From: Druceiella hillmani
Taxonomy: Eukaryota; Arthropoda; Insecta; Lepidoptera; Hepialidae
NCBI GenBank assembly: GCA_039881145.1
Contig: JAYKKI010000006.1
Coordinates: 14,329,001-14,393,000, forward strand
Length of the DNA stretch: 64,000 nt
Reading direction: 5' to 3'
Shown: piece by piece, positions 22,683 to 34,852 of the stretch
Layout: each line of letters begins with the position of its first letter
Position numbering within the stretch: the stretch's first letter is position 1
The notes under the pieces: model-generated
Database searches by the model: none
The model's input: only the letters and a program-made list of their open reading frames with translations
What the model was told of the DNA's origin: nothing
Program-made: the position numbers and the translations under genes

Positions 22683-25600
22683 TTACCAGCAGAATAAATT
22701 TACCCACCAACTTCAGGAAATCGACGCATATAAATATATTTGCTTGCGGCAGTACGATTCACATTTACATCAATTTATATGGTCATGGCTTTTCTTATAT
22801 GAAGTATTATTAAGGCCGCCATGTTAAATTTCTAAAATGTTTATTCTGACCACAACCAATGGCTAAAGTATTTAGATTAAAATTATTTAAAAACTTTGTC
22901 ACGTTTTACCATTTTATTCATCACTTAACACTTTTAATACAAAAAATAAACAATTATCTCAGTGTCTTAAAGTAAAAAGAGATGTGAAAAAGCCCATAAT
23001 TAAAGTTTGAAAATATTCGATCTCACACTAAAGAAATTCAAAATAGGACGAAACAATTATTTATATTAATTAGCATTCAATGTCGTGATAAAATTTCTTC
23101 ATATTTTGAAGAATATCGATTCGCATTCCTTAAGAAATTAAAGAAGACGGCGGAAATGAATGAATGTAACATGTGTTTCTTGCTGTGATCCTACATATAA
23201 TGATTATATACGCAATACGTAAAATATTCTAAAATTGAATATGATAACGGAAATTCAAACGTTACACCAAATTCTCAACGACATTTTCCAAATCCCGATT
23301 TTTTTACAAATAAAATTTTACATTTTTCAGTATCGAGCAATTAAGATGTTTTAATTTGGGTAAACAATTTTTAAAGAGGTGACAACACCAATAAAAATGG
23401 CGCGCTTCTGTTAATAATAATCTACTTCGATATTATAAAATTACATAGTTAATTGAAAATGAAATTAAGTAAAAGTTTTTACGTATGAAAAGTAAACCCC
23501 ATTTGTTTCTTTTCCACTTCAGTGATATTTTTGCAGGTGGGAATAGCACAAGCCGGCGTTTTAAGCTATATTGTCATGTAACCTTTCAGAGCTGCGTCTT
23601 AAATTGCACTGACAACCGTGTTTCGATACTACGCATTTTATGCGTAGTTTTTTGGACACACTATCGTGCGTGTTCTCACCTTTTGGAGTACCCATTATTC
23701 TACGCGCTAGGAGTAAATAATATTTTTTATAGGTGCAGATACAACAAACAAAATAAAATGTATTTTTATTTCCACCCATATTGAATACAATAGGAGTGAT
23801 ACTCAACACTGTCGATTACTTGTGCTTGCTTTCCCGCATAAAACATTATATCTAGGTTGAATAATTCTTGGATCAATATTGAATGATTTTATAATTCGTT
23901 TAGTGAAGTTGTTTATAATATCAATTGTATAATAATAGTAGAATTATTAAGATGATCATCTGAATCTACTTATTTTGCCCTTCTCTTTTGGTTCTTGTTA
24001 TCAAATGTTTCTCTTGCTCACTTCCTCTTAATCATAATCCTAGCACAAGCAAATATCCTGGTGGGTTTTAACTTTTTATATTATCAGTCATTTCTTAATT
24101 AAAATAAATTTCTTATATGAGAATTTGAGAAGTATAGTGGGCAAATCCAAAATTTACCAAATTGCAATTAATATCGGTTCTTATCTAAACTAAATATTTT
24201 TCATAGATCTAATGAACCTAGTACTAAGTACGTTAATTCGTCCATAAATTACAGCCCAGTTTCGCACTGAGAGATTGAAGAAATATTTCTTCGTCAGGAT
24301 GTAACAAGTCACTTGTTGGAATTTAGTTAAAAATACTGGTACAATAACATGTTAATTCATAATCATATAGTAAATATAAGTTTCCTGTTTACCACGTATT
24401 CTAACCCGTTATTTATACTTTGAGGGTCTTGATTAAGTTGAGTTTGATATATCTATTTGTACTCACGAATATTTTTTTTGTAAAAATGTATTCTAATTCC
24501 CATTTAAGATAACTTTTTGACGATGTCATTTTATATTTTTATTGCTAATTAATTAACAATATTCATCAGCAATTCTTGTATTGCTTTAATAAATGCCACA
24601 ATATATAGTAAGAATCATTACTAAATAGTGCCACTTCAATCACTTGTGCAATTAGTCATGTGTAGTCTGGCAAAATGTTATTTTTTTTAATTTGTTACCT
24701 AATTTGTAAAACAATTAAATTTTAAAATCTGTGTGAAATCATAATTATGCATTTAGCATCTGTGTAAATAGAGCCAATTTTCTGCTTGAAAACATATTAC
24801 ATACCGTAATTAGTCAAATGTCTACATGAATTTTCCTTTGTCCGTTAGAAGAAAAAAACTAGAAAACAAAACGTAAGTTTCGTTCTTAATTTACTTAGAA
24901 AGCTTCACTTAAATATTACAATGGTAATAACTAGTAAATTAACGAAATAAAAATGTGCCCTTAATTCGATACATTTGCTTCCTTTTATCATATTCCTTTA
25001 CTAAGTACTCATATCGCTTAATGAGATCCATATTTGTATATGAAAATTAGTTTTTTTCACTTGTACACAAAAATTCAAATTCAAATTATTTTGTTTTAGA
25101 ATGGGGCTTAGCCAGCAATATAATTATATTCGGCATACCCTAAAATAATGTCCAAATACCCACTCATACTAAAAAACGATATTTTTACTAATTCCACTCA
25201 CTCGAGAACGTATTACAAATATTTGACAAAAACCACTGATACGTATTATACAATAACACGAATCACAACGGTTATTCTAAAAAAATATCCATGTCTTCAA
25301 AAAGATTCAAGCGTTCTGATCGATTGTGAATGTTCCCATATTAAATAACAAATAAACGTAATTAAAATTAGGCTAATATAATAATATCAAGCTAAGAACC
25401 AAATAATAATTTATCCAAGTGGTAAATAAAACAACATCTTATTAATAGTTATTCAAATAAGTTTATTTTAAAAATCGGTGATAGATAATTTAAAATTTTG
25501 GATATTTGGGCGAATTATGGATCTTAAACATTTTCAAATGACAATAATTTTTATTTACGAATTTTAAACAACTTTGAGCTTGGAATGAAATTGATCTTGG

Positions 25601-27140
25601 AATTGAATTATGTTATTCATTTTCCTTTTCTTTCTTTATAACCATCTTTTGTATAATTATGCAAACGAAAGGGATAGTTAGAAAAGCCAAATTCACCATC
25701 GATCGCTAAGAAAGGTATTTAAATATTGCCACATTTCTTACTTTTACCGAAAAACAATATGTAGATTGATGCATTTCAATGGTGACGACTTTTAGAAAAA
25801 AATTTTAATGGTATAATTTAAAAAAAAATAGGTGTATTAGATTGCTATCTACCCATGATGCATTATTACGAATTGAAATAGTGCTATTTAGCAATGATAC
25901 ATACTGTATTTAAACAAGTTATTTACAAAAAAAAAACCATGTATTTCAAAATTTATCCTTCTCCTTCTCGGGATTTGGATACTATGGCACACCCTCGACA
26001 CTCCATACTAGCGAAAAGATTTAATGGCCTACACTATATCCGTATGTGTGTGTGTGCCTATCTGTATCCGTATGTGTATGTGCGTAAATTAATGTAGGGT
26101 TGTCAGCAACGTGCAGGTAAAAATATTTACTAATACTACATATCGGTCTCGATCGTTGCGGACAATCGCGCCGATCAAGGGAGTTGACGCTATACGTCAA
26201 CAACATAGCTGTTTCTCTTTCTAACCTAAGGTAATAAATTCAATTGTTGTTATTATGTGAGAAGGTCAAGGTGCACCGATCGAATGACTGTCTCTAATTT
26301 AATAATAATAATAATATTAAGATAACATTTAAAAAAATGTACTTAGTGTGAATCTTAAAACGGAATAAAATAGCGATGTTAAATGAAAATAAATTTTCCT
26401 TATTTATAAATGTGATACACAGAAATATTGTCTTCGTTGTACTTTTGATTTGATTAGATTTGCTTCATGTGAAATATCTCTTAATAAACAATATAACATG
26501 TCTACAGCCGACACTAGAAGAATACGTTTTCCAAACACATCCCGTTCAAACAAAACAATGACTTTTAAGAACAGTTTGAAAGTTAAAACTGCTCAGTGAC
26601 ATGTTAGTTGACACAAAATTATAGGCACTAACTAAATAAGTTGGTGATACAAAATGAAATTATTTACAACAAACAAAAAAATGGAGGCAAAACAATCTCC
26701 TATCAGCGATTTTATTGTTTTTTAAGCACTTGTACACAGTGCAATAACGGACTGTTACATTGAATTATTATAATTAGTTAATTATAAATTTAAAAATTAA
26801 TTATAATTAAAAATTTAATTTCTATAGATAGTTAATTATTAGTCACATTGAATTACACAAGTTAAACTCAGCCAAACATCGCACAATTGAACAAATCACA
26901 CGCTCACGCAGCAAGCGGCAACCTAGGAACGCGTACACATGGTCGTACTCATTATCTGCGGTGACGTTAAATTGGCGGGGCAAGATGAGTGTCGCTTCTT
27001 TATGTAGTAATAGTTAATATTCTTTGACTATGGCAAACAGAATGTTTATTATTCGCGGCTCAATACTACACGGGGCAGTAGTAAATCAAAGAGTTACCAA
27101 TAGTTGTGAAAGTAAGAAAACTGTGACATTTTGGAAATCA
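22683..27140. other. Intronic DNA, no recognisable gene
   Basis: I see no named element here. A 99-codon open frame at 23485-23784 lacks coding character. TG-rich DNA lies at 26043-26085, and a GC-richer strip near 26900-27000. Confidence 0.4.
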
Positions 27141-27141
27141 A

Positions 27142-27434
27142 TAATAGTTTGATAAAATATGCAAGAGGTATTTCTATTGTATTAATAGTTTGATAAAATA
27201 TGCAAGATGTATTTCTATTGTATTAATAGTTTGATAAAATATGCAAGATGTATTTCAATTGTATTAATAGTTTGATAAAACATGCAAGATGTATTTCTAT
27301 TGTATTAATAGCTTGATAAGGCATGCAAGATGTATTTCTATTGTATTAATAGTTTGATAAAATATGCAAGATGTATTTCTATTGTATTAATAGTTTGATA
27401 AAGCATGCAAGTTTGATAAAGTATGCAAGATGTA
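27142..27434. repeat. 41-bp minisatellite, about 7 copies
   Basis: Units contain TTAATAGTTTGATAAAATAT and GCAAGATGTATTTCTATTGT. The last unit is shortened (GCAAGTTTGATAAAGTATGC). Confidence 0.93.
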
Positions 27435-28834
27435 TCCTTCAAGAAAACCTTGGTCGAGTTTACTACAGATACGTGAAAAAACCTGAAATCCATCGATTCG
27501 ATTAAGGAATTCCTTAGAATATACCTGAGTCCATTATCAGATTCCGGCCTTATTTACGTGGAAACTACCCAAAACCATATAATTTCCAACAAAAAAAATA
27601 AGTATGAAAATAGGTCAACCCGTTTCCGAGACACATTGTGTACCTGTTACATAATACCTTTAAAGGTTAAATGGAAGCGCCTGCATAGAGTCACAGTAGA
27701 TGAGGGAACTAAAAGAACGCTCAAGACACTCATAACTATAAGTTTCAATACATTTAATGCAACAATTTATTTTTGGTTTCTGAACTTCATTATTTTCGGG
27801 AAGTTTTAATGTTATTTGACGTACTTAATGTCAATAAAATGTTCGAAATGTTTTAATAAAAATTTATTTTTTTCACGTGTTTTACTCCGTTAAGAAAAAG
27901 CAGAAGTCATTTAAGTCCATTTTTGAAACATATCATTTAACAAAAAAAGGGGGCCACCTAGGCAACTGTACCTTTAACAGCAATATTAAACATTAAACAA
28001 AAAACTTGCCGAAGAAACTGCATCTTCACTTCGAAATATGTCAAATACTTAAAATTTGTAGTTTTGACAGATATATAATCATTTGACCGACTATTTATAC
28101 ATTTATTCTGTTTCAAATCTGTTATTTTTTTTATGAATAGTAAAAAATCACTGCAAGAAATTTGAATTCTGGTATAAAATAAAAAATAATAGAAAATCTA
28201 ATTAATGATTCATAACGATTAACTTAATAATACATAAACACAAAGAAGAATACCACGCCATTACATAAACATTAATTAATAAAAACTTCGCTTAAAAGTT
28301 ACGCAATTATTATACTTTGTCGAGCGACTGTTTGAGCTAAATCTCTATAATAAAAAACGCCACAATGTTCAAGAATATTGATTATGTTAAGATATAAGAA
28401 AGTAAATTCAGGTAATTTATAGGTTATTAAACACTTATCACGCAGAATAGTCGAACTAATGATTAATTAATGGTTTTCTACTGTTAATCGACTTATTTAT
28501 ATTTTTAAAAGTATATTAACGACGGCGAGTCGCCCTAGAGTGATATAACTTCGATTATTAATAAGTTTGAGGAATAACTCTTCATCAAGTATAATGATTG
28601 GATATTTGAGCGTTTAAATCAGAAAAAGAACAGAACTCCTAAAAGTAAATTTTCGGGTGAAACTCAACATCCTGAACATAAGCGTCATGTGGAACCCTCA
28701 TTTCGTTCTTTTATCTGTTTGCACAAATCATCAAACACTGGACGATCACGCACCTTTTATTCCTGTTAAAGCTCTATCTCACTGGGACACCATGGTGATG
28801 TCGCCAATAGCGTTGCCAAATAAAACATATAAAA
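27435..28834. other. Intronic DNA, no recognisable feature
   Basis: AT-rich PLA2 intron 1. An 83-codon open frame at 27558-27809 has no recognisable features. Confidence 0.4.
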
Positions 28835-28845
28835 TTGTATAGCGA

Positions 28846-29020
28846 ATACCTGACCCGGCGTCGACTTGGCGGCGTTGCTAACTTGGAATCGTGGCCAGAT
28901 CAAATGACCCGCTAAGCTGTTTGGCCAGTACGTTGCACTGGCGGCGATGCTTCCAATAAATTAATACGCGTTAAACGTCACTCGCTCACTCGGTCGACAG
29001 CTTCATCGCCAATCGGACGT
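28846..29020. mobile_element. GC-rich 175-bp insertion flanked by an 11-bp direct repeat
   Basis: TTGTATAGCGA occurs at 28835-28845 and again at 29021-29031, bracketing a 175-bp segment much richer in G+C and CpG (GGCGTCGACTTGGCGGCGTT) than its surroundings. This looks like a short interspersed insertion with target-site duplication. No poly(A) tail or obvious A/B boxes. The minus-strand reading frame across it is open (contains VSNAAKSTPGQ), of unknown meaning. Confidence 0.5.
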
Positions 29021-29448
29021 TTGTATAGCGATTATTATAAATGACCGTTTCGATACTAAAAGATTCATAGTGGAGATTGAAAATAGAAGACCGCTTTGGA
29101 ACACTTCATCCGATGAATACGCCGACCGTGACTTAAAGAGAAAATCTTGGGAAAAATTGAAGATGTTTTCAAAAAGAAGAAATTAATTGAAAAAAAAATA
29201 GATAAGTTTTGCATTGTTTTATTCAATGAATACATTAATCTTGCCATAGTAGAGGATTATCATTTACGGAGTACGCTGCAAATTTGTCTCGAATTGCAAG
29301 TGCTGTTCGGCCTTCTTTGTCTGAATCTGACGCTGTTCTGATTCAGATTCAAACCCTGTTATTACTGTAATATTCTCCCTTATTGGATATTATTCCAAAT
29401 GAACATTCTATATATCGTCGTGCGATTATCGGTAGTTAAATAGTTTTG

Positions 29449-29491
29449 TTTGTATTCTAAGGCTGTGGAGGGTACAGCCTTAGAATACAAA
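29449..29491. repeat. Perfect 18-bp inverted repeat
   Basis: TTTGTATTCTAAGGCTGT at 29449-29466 is exactly complementary to 29474-29491 across a 7-nt loop (GGAGGGT). It lies in the gap of the MADF-BESS relic and PLA2 intron 1. Confidence 0.9.
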
Positions 29492-29570
29492 TAAAAGGGC
29501 ATATAAAGTTTGAATGTAAATTAAAAGCTTCATCTCCGCCTATCGCAAATGGAAAACTTTCTGAACAATT

Positions 29571-29633
29571 TTCTGTAAGTTTCTCGACTTCAAGAATGTC
29601 TAAAGAATTGTTGAAGCCGAGAAACTTACAGAA
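29571..29633. repeat. 23-nt inverted repeat, 17-nt loop
   Basis: The arm at 29571-29593 (TTCTGTAAGTTTCTCGACTT...) pairs with 29611-29633 at 22 of 23 positions. Only 80 bases separate it from the preceding perfect hairpin. Confidence 0.9.
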
Positions 29634-30840
29634 TTTAAAAATACTATCTATTAAAATAACTCAATCGCTGCTCTTCCCATATGCTCCAACGTCTATGTAA
29701 ATAAAATTGTAATTAGCATCGCATACGGCAAGTAATACGAAAAATAATTTTTGTATTTATAATGTAATAAACCAGAATTCATAGGTTTAACAACTATTAT
29801 GTGTTTCCCATAAACGGCACCAATGCAATGTGGGAAGTTAGCATTACTTTCCCATCTCTATTCTACTTGTGTCCAACCATCATCCGTAGTCTGTAATGAT
29901 GTCTAAATATTAACATATTACCGCACACACTTCTCTCATTATTGTCGTGTATCCAAATCTATAGGTACAGTATAGATTCAAGAAAGTGCATCCTGGTGAG
30001 GAGTATCTATTAAAATGAATAAGTACAAACAAAATCCTGATTAGGACAAAAAGACTGAAACTAGGCTATACTTCCATTTCATTATGAAAACTGGAACTTA
30101 TAATGGTCAAAATCTATTTAAATCTACTTAAATTAAAATTAATGCTTGTCATCTACTTAATATTAAATAGAGTTGATTTTTTGAACATTATTTTAATAAT
30201 TATTTAGATTTAAAAAAAAATTGTTCAAAATTTCTGAAGAACATTATAAATTTCCGATATAACTAATACAGATCTCTTTATCTTTCAGGCGATGATTTAG
30301 AAAAGAAATGGAAAAGAATTTGTGGTTGCTTTACGAGGAAATTAAATAGGCAAAATATATTGAAGTCCGACTCTGGTGTTGGATCCCGTAAAAATGTATA
30401 CAATTATTTTAACCAGCTACAGTTCCTAATAAACGTTATTACCCTAAAAAAACCACCTCACCCGGAAGAACCTACGGAGCATCCTCAGATTGATATTGAA
30501 CATGGATCGAAAAGATTGAAGACAAAAGAAAAGAATCCTGTGTCTGGAAATCATCCCCTTATAAAAAGTTCTTAATGAGTCTATAGAATTACTGAAAACT
30601 TTTATACTTTATATCTAACTTTCTCCGTAAGACTAGATAAAGAGAAGCGTGATATTACAGAACAATATGAAGACAAGTTGTTTCTTCAGTCTTTATTAAC
30701 CACGCTAAAAAAATATACAAAGTTTTCCATCACAACAGCTATTCTGATGCTTTAATGCTTCAACCGCTGCCGTCAAATGACACAAATATATCGAAGAATC
30801 GGACAATTTAATGGAACTAGTTTAATATTGTATTTTAAAG

Positions 30841-31229
30841 AAAAATTATTTTTACCGTATAATGTTATTGTTACCTTAAAGTGACAACTAATATTCTTCT
30901 GGACTTGTTGATTTTCTTAAGGTCGTGCAAAAACACAGTACAAAAATCCAGTAGTAGAATGATGATATAGACCATCTCACATAATTAAAGAATTTGGTAG
31001 AATACGTTATTAAATATCCGTAAAATATGTAAAAAATACCACTTATCTTTGGATCTGTTATTAATGTGTGTGTACCCATAATTTTCTTTACTTTATTTTG
31101 CATCTACTATGACAGACAACAGTGATCGCTATATAATCATAATATAGTGACTCTCCTTAAAGAAGACTGTACTGAATATTATGTTTAGCAACGGTTTGTT
31201 GTAAATCATTCTACTATTCAGAGAACCTG
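30841..31229. other. Intronic DNA, no recognisable feature
   Basis: AT-rich sequence between the MADF-BESS relic and the Tc1 relic. Confidence 0.4.
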
Positions 31230-31600
31230 GAAAATATTTTAAAATAGCGATTCCTTTAAAAGAAAACCAGGGCGGGGAAGAAACGAGTATATAGAGCCCA
31301 GTGACTATCGATATATGAGAAATTTCGTGAGCCAAGCTCTGCCAAATCGGAAGTCTACCCACACAAACATCAAAAACAATCGAAGAAGTGATGGACATAA
31401 GTATTAGTCTATGAACTGTCAGAACAAGACTTCTAGAAGTGGATATCCACAGTCGAAGACCAGCTAACAATTCTAGATTACTCCGTAGGCCCCATATTGC
31501 AAAGTAGAGGTTTGCTCAAAATTGTGCGACATATTCGCTTCATGTGTGGTAGAGTTTGATTTTGTGATGAAGCCAAAATCTATTTATATAATGAGGAACT
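31230..31600 (+). pseudogene. Tc1-like transposase remnant
   Basis: Plus-strand pieces follow the N-terminal half of Tc1 transposases: an AT-hook-like KPGRGRN near 31270, NRKST followed in another frame by EEVMDIS, then TVRTRLLEVDIHSRRPAN (31415 onwards), LLRRPHIAK and EAKIYLYNEEL near 31570, matching the helix-turn-helix region and the beginning of the DDE domain. Stops and frameshifts are frequent. The 113-codon minus-strand frame over it is a shadow. Confidence 0.6.
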
Positions 31601-32033
31601 CCTCACCGAGGAAAACGACTTCTAACTGAAGAAAATACCTATAATATGCTAATTACGGTACATATAATATATAATATGCTAATTAGTCCATATAATATTC
31701 TAATTAGAACATATAATATGCTAATTACGGACACCACACTATAAACAAACATTAAAAAAAACAAGAAATGAAAAAATAAAACTACATTAATGATTACGGC
31801 GGTTCAAGAAATTAAATACTCATAATATTCGAAACTTGTTTACTTTTTGCAAAAGATATCGGTTACATAAACTAAGACCAGTTTGATTGGAAGAAAACCA
31901 GTTTTAAAAATGCAAATACAATGAATTCTTGTACACCATCTATGGGATATCGTCAGTATGTGACAGTCTACTTTATCTTAATACAGTAAACAAAAAAATA
32001 TTCGACATTATAATTTTTTTAAGATAAACTTAC

Positions 32034-33096
32034 CGATTCCACCATTCTCCTCTCTACTTCTCAATTTCTCTAATTCCAGGGCCTCACTTTGCTTCTGCAT
32101 TCGCTTGAACAAATCAAAGATGCCTTTCGGTAAAACCTTTTCTGCCACAGTCCCAGCGACGCTTCCGGCAAACCCAAATATTGCTGTTAAGGGATCACTC
32201 GTTTGTGGTTTCTTAGTCGTTACTTCTTTACTGTCATAATAATCTTCAGGTACTTCCTTGTCTTCTTCCAAATCCAATTCTGAAAACACTGGGTATACTG
32301 CTTCCCCACTGTCTGTATCATCAATTGTGTCCATTTTAGATATTTTTGTAGAATTAACACCAGTTTCATTTTTTATAATCATAGTGGTTTCAGTAGTAGT
32401 TGCACTTTTTGTTGAATTTGATCCACTAAAAAAGTCGTCCTCAGTTTTAAATGCTTCGGTATCTAAATTATATACGTCAGTATCATTACATAAGACGCTT
32501 TCGCTGTTTTGTTGAATTGTTGTAGTGTTAGCTACTTTATCTCTTTCACCAATTTTATCAATAATCTTTGCTGTAACTTTCTTTGCAATTTCAACTTCAT
32601 CATTTTTTACCTCACTATCATCGATCATTATTGTACTTGTCTCATTGTTGTTACCGTCAGAGTTTTTTCTTCTAACAGTACTATTACCATTATTCACTGC
32701 GATATTATCCTTTTCGTTACTACCTTTACTCATATTCACGATATTTGTTTCAGTCGTTGTTTCTAACAGCATTATCTCGTATTCCGCAGTAGTTACTTCA
32801 TTATCACTGACGTCTTCTTCTTTATCATCATTCATAAAATATTCATATTTATGTCTTTTTGTACTCCATAAGGGTTTTCTGTCATATTTATCCTCTAATC
32901 GCACATTGTACACATCAGGATAACTTGAATCAAAAATATGATTGTCAAACGAATCTAGATCGTGTGGTGTAACAAAGTCTGGTTCTAAACTTTCAATTTC
33001 ATTCAAGCTGACTACGTTAAAAAGGAGCACTTGTAACAGAAAGCCAGACATAACTAACTTCAAGTAAATATTTTGAAAGAAACCATCCATTTTGCT
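32034..33096 (-). CDS. Group III secreted phospholipase A2-like, exon 1 (signal peptide and leader)
   Basis: I prefer the start at 33090-33088: the strong acceptor TTTTCATTCACAG ends six bases upstream, so the exon probably begins at 33096 after a 5' UTR intron. An in-frame ATG at 33159 would lengthen the protein by 23 residues. The start gives MDGFFQNIYLKLVMSGFLLQ and then a hydrophobic run, a plausible signal peptide. Residues about 30-290 are acidic, rich in Asn, Thr and Ser with several NxS/T sites, likely a disordered glycosylated leader. Residues 294-352 (containing FGFAGSVAGTVAEKVLPKGI and FDLFKRMQKQ) form a helical pre-domain continuing into exon 2. Donor: ATCG/GTAAGT, GT at 32033-32032, phase 1. 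Visible total is 477 residues over three exons, much longer than a typical minimal group III enzyme. Intron 1 is 25.3 kb. Confidence 0.88.
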
Positions 33097-33159
33097 CTGT
33101 GAATGAAAATGATTTACATTAATAAACAAAGCCATTCTATCTAACATGTTAGATATCAT

Positions 33160-33419
33160 AAAAGTACATTTCCTAAATCTAAACGAAGTAATTACAAATA
33201 ATCTCGAAGTCAGTGTAAGAGAAACTTTTATTCTATCTCAAACTATCTCAATATATTTGTAATATCTGCAAATCGTTTTCGGTAATACTCATTAAAAACC
33301 GAACAGAAAGCATTCCACGATACTGCCAAGTTACTACCTATAATTTTTACGCCCGGACGGTATATTAAGTTATGTATATACTTTAAAATTACGTTGATTT
33401 TTCGAACCTAATTTATTTG
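33160..33419. other. Upstream side of the PLA2 exon 1
   Basis: If the 5' UTR intron is real, this is its 3' portion. No TATA/Inr pair with good spacing was recognised, and the promoter is probably further right. Confidence 0.3.
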
Positions 33420-33633
33420 TTGAATATATTTGGCGTTAGTTTTGTGGGCAATTAGTCACGATATTGTAATATACCAATGATTGTAATACACCTGAAGATG
33501 TTGTTGTTATAATACACCTGAAGATGAATGTAATACACCTGAATATGTTGTAATATAACGAAACCTAGGCAATGGTAAAAAATTTAAATAAAGTAGAAAT
33601 AATACCACATCACGTAGTTTCATTTATTTGAAA
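33420..33633 (+). mobile_element. Family A palindromic element, rearranged centre
   Basis: It starts TGAATATATTTGGCGTTAGT, then a centre with three short repeats of ATACACCTGAAGATG/AATATG, then the right arm CGAAACCTAGG to CACGTAGTTTCATTTA. A possible 9-bp flanking repeat ATTTATTTG is present on both sides. Confidence 0.82.
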
Positions 33634-34034
33634 ATCTATTTGGTAAAAATTCTACAATTAAATGTAGCATGTATATATTTTTGGTAACAGTTTAATTCAT
33701 ATACTATTGCCTGCGGATTCGCTTGCATTAAATACTGATTCCACCAAAAGTGTATTTAAATGTTTGTTATTCAATGAAGCCTAAACAGTGACACAAATTT
33801 TCATGACATTTTTTACAAAAGTATATCATAAGCCAAATTAAATTGAAAATTATTTTTAATTCAAGAAATAAAGTAATTTAATATGAATCTTGGTATTTTT
33901 ATCTAACATTAAAAATTCAATTAAAAGATGACACAACGTGCATAATAAATACATAGCTTATGTGTATCGAAAGCCCAAAACGAGACAGGAGACCGGTAGA
34001 GCGAACATCAAAAAATGCGCCTCCATTAAACTAA
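33634..34034. other. No recognisable feature
   Basis: AT-rich non-coding DNA between two family A copies. Confidence 0.4.
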
Positions 34035-34050
34035 CTGCACTGCATATATT

Positions 34051-34229
34051 GAATATATTTGGCGTTAATTTTGTAGAAATTCATTATTCACAATTAACTG
34101 AAACTACGTGATGTAGTATTATTTCTACTTTCGCCCACCTGAAGATGTTGTAATACATCGAAACCTAGGTTGTGGTAAAGAACTTAAAGAAAGTAGAAAT
34201 AATACCACATCACGTAGTTTCATTTAATT
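34051..34229 (+). mobile_element. Family A palindromic element with 16-bp flanking repeat
   Basis: Flanked by CTGCACTGCATATATT at 34035-34050 and 34230-34245. Head, shortened left arm and right arm (CCCACCTGAAGATGTTG to TTTCATTTAATT) are present. Confidence 0.9.
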
Positions 34230-34488
34230 CTGCACTGCATATATTAAGTAAATTTATTAATATTTCTCTCTTTACTTACACCATCTCTCACCACGATGGG
34301 GTAAAATCTTAAAAACGCACCGCGCCTAACGCCTCTCATGACCAACACTACTCATTATGAATATTCTTACAAACATTTTGACATCTGCTGATTAATATTC
34401 TCGTAGATTCCTACCGCTTGTAGTCAGTTTCGAAAATTCGTAATAAATGGAAATCTCAACCGCTTTTAATCCTGTTACCATATTCTCG

Positions 34489-34553
<65 letters not shown>

Positions 34554-34557
34554 TATG

Positions 34558-34589
<32 letters not shown>

Positions 34590-34596
34590 TATACAC

Positions 34597-34632
<36 letters not shown>

Positions 34633-34650
34633 ATGTATGTATATGTACTT
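34489..34650. repeat. TA/CA/TG compound microsatellite
   Basis: A long TA tract with ATGTAT and ACATAT interruptions followed by TGTGTGTGTGTATGTATGTA, abutting a family C fragment. Confidence 0.95.
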
Positions 34651-34852
34651 TTCCTCTTGTAGAATATAATGTGCAATATTAAAAATGACCTCACAAAACA
34701 GTATTGCTGTCCTTGTCTAAAGGTTAAATTTAAACTTTTATAACTGGGTCAATTTTTAAGATTATTTAAAAAATGTTTCACTCTCCATCAGCTTGTACCT
34801 TGAAATTATGATTAATGAAATAAAAAAAATTAGTCAAATACCCAATTGTATT
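34648..34852 (-). mobile_element. Family C repeat, partial copy beside a TA tract
   Basis: TTTTCCTCTTGTAGAATATA, AAAATGACCTCACAA and ATTATGATTAATGAAATAAA as in 50.0 and 56.2 kb. The other half is replaced by the TA microsatellite. Confidence 0.82.

Larger units (their letters stand above)
29029..30840 (+). pseudogene. MADF-BESS domain gene, broken
   Basis: The first block (29040-29150) reads FDTKRFIVEIENRRPLWNTS and then SDEYADRDLKRKSWEK, the N-terminal half of a MADF (Myb/SANT-like) DNA-binding domain, then goes out of frame (EKLK versus EKIEDVFKKK, one base off). After a gap of about 1.1 kb an acceptor CTTTCAG at 30289-30295 opens the second half: DDLEKKWKRICGCFTRKLNR and VYNYFNQLQFLINVI, with stop TAA at 30573. 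Past the stop, another frame gives KRDITEQYEDKLFLQSLLTT followed by LKKI (about 30645-30720), a good BESS motif. MADF-BESS proteins are transcriptional co-regulators that multiply in insects and also accompany some transposons. No ATG precedes the first block in frame. Frameshifts and an internal stop make this a relic. Confidence 0.75.

Noticed and set aside
23485..23784. 99-codon plus frame
   Set aside because: AT-driven composition, no motif, no splice signals, and an equally long frame on the other strand.
31129..31470. 113-codon minus-strand frame
   Set aside because: The opposite strand carries the recognisable Tc1 transposase pieces; this is its shadow.
32258..32923. Plus-strand frames of 85-132 codons opposite PLA2 exon 1
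   Set aside because: Antisense shadows of the exon, Ser/Val-rich by complementarity to its Asn/Thr/Glu codons.
2261..33096. Reading the PLA2 as a venom toxin
   Set aside because: The group III fold is shared by many non-venom secreted enzymes. The long leader and the lepidopteran context favour an ordinary secreted enzyme.
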